Part shown: in pieces, positions 60,145-64,000 of the stretch
How the letters are laid out: the number at the start of each line of letters is the position of its first letter
Numbering within the stretch: position 1 is the stretch's first letter
Assembly (NCBI RefSeq): GCF_000622005.1
Contig: NZ_KK211384.1
Location: forward strand, 74,434 to 138,433
Length of the DNA stretch: 64,000 nucleotides
From: Anaerovibrio sp. RM50
GTDB lineage: Bacteria > Bacillota > Negativicutes > Selenomonadales > Selenomonadaceae
Direction: 5' to 3'
Made by a program: the position numbers and the translations under genes
Notes under the pieces: generated by a model
Seen by the model: the letters and a program-made list of their open reading frames with translations, nothing else
The model's database searches: none
Told to the model about the DNA's origin: nothing

Positions 60145-62226
60145 TTATCCGGCAATACGCCTTTTATCAGGTGCCAGTATACGGGCACTGTTCAGTACCA
60201 CTGCCAAAGTAGCAGTATTATGAATTACCGCCGACCATAAAGGATTAATTACCCCCAGTGCTCCAAGAAGCATGGCCGCCGAATTAACCATAATGGTAGC
60301 GGTAAAATTCTGGTGAATAAGATTCATGGTCCGCCGTCCCAGCTGCAAAGCCTCAATAAGACGGGTAGGATCCTCGGACCGAATGGTCACTGCCGATGAC
60401 TCAGCTGCCAAATCCGTCTGCCTACCCCCAAGGGTTACACCAACATGGGCGAAGGCCAGAGCTGGTGCATCATTAATTCCATCTCCCACCATCATAACAG
60501 TACCCCGTTTTTTCAGCTTCATTACATGATTTGCCTTGTCTTCCGGCAATACCTCGGCATGATAAGCATCAATATCCATATCCCTTGCCACCTCGCTGGC
60601 AACTGTCTTGGAATCTCCTGTAAGCATTACCACCTCATCCACACCATAACGGCGCATCTGATTTAGGGTCTTTTTCATCAAAGGTCTAATTGGATCCTTG
60701 ATGCCAATAGCCCCCAACAGTTTGCCATCTCTGGAGACATAGATGTAGCCCATAGTAATATCTTCCACGGTAATCTGCTCCATGCCGGAGACCTTGCGTT
60801 CCTGCATTAGCTTGGCACTGCCCACCAGCACCTCACCACCCTTATAGCCCTCAAAATCTGGCACAATAGCCGTCATTCCCCTGGCCACAATGGTCTTGGA
60901 GGATTTATGCTGCGGTACCGACCATTCCTTATCCTTTACGTATTTTTGAATTGCCACAGCCAGAGGGTGTACTGAATGGTGCTCTGCAGACGCCGCCAAA
61001 AGCAGCAGTTCCTTTTCCTCCACGTTTTCTACTGTAATAATTGAAGACACTTGCGGCACACCTACAGTGATGGTTCCTGTTTTATCCAGCACCACTGTAT
61101 CAGTATCCGCCAAGGCCTCAATATAGTTACCGCCCTTTACCAATATTCCCTTTCTGGCGGCTGCACCAATGGCCGCTGAAATTGCCGTTGCCGTAGACAG
61201 CTTCAGTCCACAGGAGAAATCAATAAAGAGAAGATTTAACACTCTCTGCCAATCTCTGGTGGCGCCGTAAACAATAGCTGCCCCCAAGAAAGAAATTGGC
61301 ACCAAAAGATTTGCCATGGTGTCAGCAAAATTTTGCACAGGGGCCCTTCTGGTCTGGGCTTCTTCCACCAAATGTACTATATGGGCAAGGGATGTATCAT
61401 CCCCCACCTTTTCTACCTTAATTATAACCTCACCGGCTTCCACCACGCTTCCCGCGTATACCGGAAGTCCCTTTTTCTTCATGGCAGGGGCAGATTCTCC
61501 AGTAATGGAGGCCTGATTAATGGCCGCTGTTCCCGACAGCACCTGTCCGTCAATACAGATTTTTTCCCCGGTATGGGCTGCAATAATATCTCCGGCCTTG
61601 ATTTCCTTTACAGAAACCTTTCTTTCCACCCCATTATCCACTAACCATACATAAGGCTGATTAAGGTTCAAAAGGCCCGATATGTGACCTCTTGCTTTTT
61701 CTGCCGCATAGCTTGTAAGCATTTCCGCACCATTGGAAAGTGCCAACAGGCTAAGGCTGGATTCCGGCTTGCCGGCCAACACTGATGCCACCACTGCTGT
61801 GGCGGTCAGAGTATCCGCATTTGGTCTGTTATCCCTCACCAGCCCCGTAACACCATTTTTGATAAAATTACGGGCGATATACAAAATTAAGGCGCTGCGC
61901 AATAACTTTACACTGGCAAAAGCCCCTGGAGAAGCCTTTTTTAGAAGCTGCATGGCAATAAAGCTGCCCAAAGACAAAAGAGCTTCACGGCGATAATCCG
62001 CCATTTCCTGCTCTTCACCCTGCTTTTTGTAGGATTTCATAACTCTGGCCACCAGCAAATTTACCTTAGTTCCAGGAAATATGCCGTAATACCATATTTT
62101 CAGCTCAGTACCGGACACAACAGCAGAAACTATACCCGATAAAGTCCTAAGGTGGACACACAGCATTCTGCTGTCAGGCTGGGATAATCTGGCCCCCAGC
62201 TTTATGTTGTAACATTTAAAAGCCAT
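60145..62226 (-). CDS. P1B-type metal-transporting ATPase with a non-CPC metal site
   Basis: This 693-residue P-type ATPase has TGES (about residue 243), the phosphorylation site DKTGT (about 380), the P1B-specific HPL motif in EHHSVHPLAVA, MLTGDS, and GDGINDAPALAFAHVGV (about 579). The transmembrane metal-site motif, usually CPC, reads FSCGLKLSTAT (about 337), so the metal cannot be assigned. The N-terminal region (about residues 1-75) looks like a degenerate HMA fold without CxxC. The start overlaps the stop of the preceding gene as TAATG; longer starts are possible but less likely. The two genes upstream encode HMA-like membrane proteins, which suggests a shared complex. Confidence 0.85.
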   Translation of the reverse strand: MAFKCYNIKLGARLSQPDSRMLCVHLRTLSGIVSAVVSGTELKIWYYGIFPGTKVNLLVARVMKSYKKQGEEQEMADYRREALLSLGSFIAMQLLKKASPGAFASVKLLRSALILYIARNFIKNGVTGLVRDNRPNADTLTATAVVASVLAGKPESSLSLLALSNGAEMLTSYAAEKARGHISGLLNLNQPYVWLVDNGVERKVSVKEIKAGDIIAAHTGEKICIDGQVLSGTAAINQASITGESAPAMKKKGLPVYAGSVVEAGEVIIKVEKVGDDTSLAHIVHLVEEAQTRRAPVQNFADTMANLLVPISFLGAAIVYGATRDWQRVLNLLFIDFSCGLKLSTATAISAAIGAAARKGILVKGGNYIEALADTDTVVLDKTGTITVGVPQVSSIITVENVEEKELLLLAASAEHHSVHPLAVAIQKYVKDKEWSVPQHKSSKTIVARGMTAIVPDFEGYKGGEVLVGSAKLMQERKVSGMEQITVEDITMGYIYVSRDGKLLGAIGIKDPIRPLMKKTLNQMRRYGVDEVVMLTGDSKTVASEVARDMDIDAYHAEVLPEDKANHVMKLKKRGTVMMVGDGINDAPALAFAHVGVTLGGRQTDLAAESSAVTIRSEDPTRLIEALQLGRRTMNLIHQNFTATIMVNSAAMLLGALGVINPLWSAVIHNTATLAVVLNSARILAPDKRRIAG

Positions 62227-62837
62227 TAGTATTTCCATCCCTTCATCATATGAAGTGCCCACCAAACCATGGTGGGGCCGGAAGGACGCTGACCATATAA
62301 CAGCATCTTACGGATACCACGTATTAAAAAGAACACCGACAGGAGAGTGGAAACATCAAACCAGCCCCTGGTCAGGCACCGCACCTGATTATTAATAGAA
62401 TCCGTGGTATTATACCAATTTGTGGCATAAACGACAGGTGCTTTACCTTTTTTAATGGGAATCATGGATTTTAGTTTTATTATTAAAGAATCCATGGCCT
62501 TATCATCTTTTTTATGAATAATCAACAGACTGCCTGTAAGGAAATTAATTTCCACCTTGGAAACCTTCCTGTCCTCCTTCAGCTTCTTTTCCATAAGGGC
62601 GCCCAGTGCTGCATTATTTATCAACGCTGCGATACGGTAGCGGCGACGGCCTGGTAATTTGCTTACCAAAGCAAACTCCTCTGCTCTGTCAGAACCTTTG
62701 CCACAACAGCCACCATTTATTCTTCTGCCTGCTTTTATGCCATCCGCCCTGCTTCTCCAACGTTTCTTGCCGCCAATTATTTCATGGATATTACGCCCAA
62801 TGGCTGCTCCCATCATAATTCCAGACATGAATGACAT
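62226..62837 (-). CDS. HMA-like (HMA_2-type) accessory protein of the P-type ATPase
   Basis: The protein has 203 residues. A Gly-rich amphipathic N terminus (GIMMGAAIGRNIHEIIGGKKR) and a basic segment with CC (GGCCGKG) come first. The middle section (about residues 60-130) shows the HMA_2-like pattern LPGRRRYRIAAL...NFLTGSLLIIH, a ferredoxin-like fold without the CxxC metal motif. Near the C terminus is one membrane segment (STLLSVFFLIRGIRKMLLY). Its stop overlaps the ATPase start. It is probably a docking or regulatory partner of the ATPase (inference from context). Confidence 0.62.
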   Translation of the reverse strand: MSFMSGIMMGAAIGRNIHEIIGGKKRWRSRADGIKAGRRINGGCCGKGSDRAEEFALVSKLPGRRRYRIAALINNAALGALMEKKLKEDRKVSKVEINFLTGSLLIIHKKDDKAMDSLIIKLKSMIPIKKGKAPVVYATNWYNTTDSINNQVRCLTRGWFDVSTLLSVFFLIRGIRKMLLYGQRPSGPTMVWWALHMMKGWKY

Positions 62838-62841
62838 TATA

Positions 62842-63348
62842 TTACCTCCTCACATGGGTTTTTATATATTCCTCCACCCTTATTAACTCTTTATTGGCCC
62901 GCAACTTCTGCGGGGTGTATAAAATCAAAATAGAGCCGGTAACTTCATTTACCTTCACTTCATCCAATTCTCCAACCCCACACAAGTAATCCAAAACCTG
63001 CCGGCATTTTTCCTTATTGTTTATAAGTGCCTTGCTGTATAAACGCACACGTCCCGGTATATAAGAAGACACCTCCACAGAGCGTACAAACAAATCCAAC
63101 TTGCTCTTTGGAAGATTTAAAACATCCATTAATCCCATTTTCTTTACCACCTTTGCCGCATCCTGCCTTACTTTTTTATAATGCTGCCAGGTGTGCACTG
63201 CTGATACTCCCAGCCATACCATGCCGCACAAAGCGTGCACCCTTTTGTTGGCAAACCATACAGAAGCCGCAGTTCCAATCGCTGCCACTCCCATTGGCAG
63301 TGATAACGGTACATTCTTAATGGTATTTTCCAAACCCTTTTTATCCAT
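62842..63348 (-). CDS. HMA-like (HMA_2-type) membrane protein, first gene of the ATPase operon
   Basis: The protein has 168 residues. N-terminal hydrophobic segments (LSLPMGVAAIGTAASVWFA and ALCGMVWLGVSAVHTW) form a likely membrane hairpin. The C-terminal domain (about residues 90-160) has YIPGRVRLYSKALINN and VNEVTGSILILYTP, the same pattern as the neighbouring protein, so the two are probably distant paralogues. There are no CxxC metal ligands. GGGAGTG precedes the ATG. It ends four bases before the next gene. Confidence 0.62.
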   Translation of the reverse strand: MDKKGLENTIKNVPLSLPMGVAAIGTAASVWFANKRVHALCGMVWLGVSAVHTWQHYKKVRQDAAKVVKKMGLMDVLNLPKSKLDLFVRSVEVSSYIPGRVRLYSKALINNKEKCRQVLDYLCGVGELDEVKVNEVTGSILILYTPQKLRANKELIRVEEYIKTHVRR

Positions 63349-63396
63349 ACTGCTTCACTCCCACAGCACAAAGATTTTTTAATTTTTCCCTATAAC

Positions 63397-63433
63397 AAGA
63401 AAGAGGCTGCTCCAGATATTCCAAAGCAACCTC
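63397..63433 (-). terminator. Probable terminator of the small membrane-protein gene
   Basis: On the minus strand GAGGTTGCT pairs with AGCAGCCTC (one G-U pair), followed by TTTCTT. It suggests that the 70-residue protein gene is transcribed separately from the ATPase operon. Confidence 0.55.
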
Positions 63434-63448
63434 AATCAAATCACGCAA

Positions 63449-63661
63449 TTACTCAGCCTGAGCTGCTTCCTGAGCTGCAATCATGTCCTCAAGCTCTTCC
63501 TTCTGACGCTGTAACTCAGCCAAAGGAACCTGACCAGCCGGAACCATGGACTGCTGCATAGCTGCCATCTGCTGCTCACGCTCCTGCATGAAACGATAGC
63601 CAAAAATGCCTGCAACTGCACCAACTGCTAAACCAATCCAAAAATCTGTTTTCTGAAACAT
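63449..63661 (-). CDS. Small single-span membrane protein of unknown function
   Basis: This 70-residue protein has a membrane segment at about residues 8-24 (WIGLAVGAVAGIFGYRFM), then a Gln/Glu/Met-rich helix (QEREQQMAAMQQSM) and a second charged helix (LAELQRQKEELEDMIAAQEAA) that looks coiled-coil. I do not recognise a family; the layout resembles YtxH-like small proteins often found near metal ATPase clusters. AGGGGG precedes the ATG. It lies just upstream of the HMA-like/ATPase genes but is separated from them by a probable terminator. Confidence 0.72.
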   Translation of the reverse strand: MFQKTDFWIGLAVGAVAGIFGYRFMQEREQQMAAMQQSMVPAGQVPLAELQRQKEELEDMIAAQEAAQAE

Positions 63662-63782
63662 TAATTTGTCCCCCTTACTTTCATTGGTTTTAAAGCAATA
63701 ATCATCATACTGCTGTAAAACATTGTATCCATTTTTTCAATCTGTTTCCGCTCCAATATTACATCAATGCTCCATTTATTCA

Positions 63783-64000
63783 TTAAAGATTTAATTTCTT
63801 AAAATCTCTGGGGGCCACGCCATAAACAGAGCGAAAAGCCGCCGCAAACTTACTTGGATTGCCATAACCCAGCTTGACGGCTATTTCTACAACACTTAGC
63901 TGACCTTCCTCCAGATAATTTAATGCCTGGCACATTCTAAAGTGCTTAAAATAAGCATAATTTGATTTTCCATATATTTCCTTAAAACACTTTTGCAAGG
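63783..64000 (-). CDS. AraC-family transcriptional regulator, C-terminal HTH part (5' end outside window)
   Basis: The frame is open to the window edge; 71-72 codons are visible. They form the second half of an AraC/XylS DNA-binding domain: LQKCFKEIYGKSNYAYF (first recognition helix region), LSVVEIAVKLGYGNPSKFAAAFRSVYGVAPRDFKK (second helix-turn-helix with the GY-x-x-x-S-x-F-x-x-x-F pattern). The ligand or effector domain is not visible. It is divergent from nothing in the window and could control the small membrane protein or ATPase genes, but that is only proximity. Confidence 0.88.
   Translation of the reverse strand, partial: LQKCFKEIYGKSNYAYFKHFRMCQALNYLEEGQLSVVEIAVKLGYGNPSKFAAAFRSVYGVAPRDFKKLNL

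Overview
The window looks like a chromosomal segment of a diderm Firmicute of the class Negativicutes, most likely a Selenomonadales-type anaerobe; the genus cannot be settled from the sequence alone. Operon content is Firmicute: rpmG-secE-nusG-rplKA-rplJL-rpoBC with an L10 leader, def-fmt-DUF116-rsmB-rlmN, and a PASTA kinase/PP2C/FtsW/PBP operon. RND efflux genes and autotransporter-type heptosyltransferases imply an outer membrane. Pyruvate:ferredoxin oxidoreductase and a flavodiiron protein imply anaerobic life. Apart from mqnA, the two heptosyltransferases and the flavodiiron gene, everything is on the minus strand.

Layout. 1-3.2 kb: end of a probable mqnA (futalosine menaquinone pathway), then two tandem O-heptosyltransferases. 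3.3-10.5 kb: a secreted DUF3298 protein, an ABC-F ATPase and an RND pump with its adaptor. 10.6-11.9 kb: flavodiiron protein. 12-24.2 kb: the ribosomal protein/RNA polymerase superoperon, preceded by a Tyr-fMet-Thr-Met tRNA cluster. 24.3-30.4 kb: DEAD-box helicase, second ABC-F protein, glucosaminidase, NCS2-like permease and YbhN-like membrane protein. 30.5-39.9 kb: one long apparent operon running fhaA-fhaB-PP2C-ftsW-pbp-pknB-rsgA-rpe-queC-folE2. 40-44.6 kb: def-fmt-DUF116-rsmB-rlmN. 44.8-52 kb: pyruvate:ferredoxin oxidoreductase, tRNA-Pro, an alanine/glycine symporter and yhdT-panF. 52.1-55 kb: an unusual soluble FtsH-like metallopeptidase. 55-64 kb: PfpI protein, YkuD-type L,D-transpeptidase, chemoreceptor, tRNA-Arg/Pro, a lone Hpt protein, a P1B-type ATPase with two HMA-like partners, a small membrane protein, and the start of an AraC regulator.

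How the parts work together. The 20-24 kb block makes ribosomal stalk proteins and RNA polymerase, with visible control points: L10 leader, rplL terminator, a separate rpoB promoter, and a hairpin between the nusG ribosome-binding site and start codon. The 33-40 kb block couples Ser/Thr phosphorylation (kinase, phosphatase, two FHA readers) to septal or elongation wall synthesis, and runs on into queuosine/folate genes. Several gene pairs overlap as TGATG, TAATG or ATGA, suggesting translational coupling.

The most unusual items are the FtsH-like protein, which carries two AAA modules with degenerate catalytic motifs, a receiver-like insert and an intact HEAGH zinc site, and a structured repeat of about 145 bp present in three copies (near 3.0, 5.9 and 55.9 kb). 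All identifications come from reading the sequence; no database search was run.
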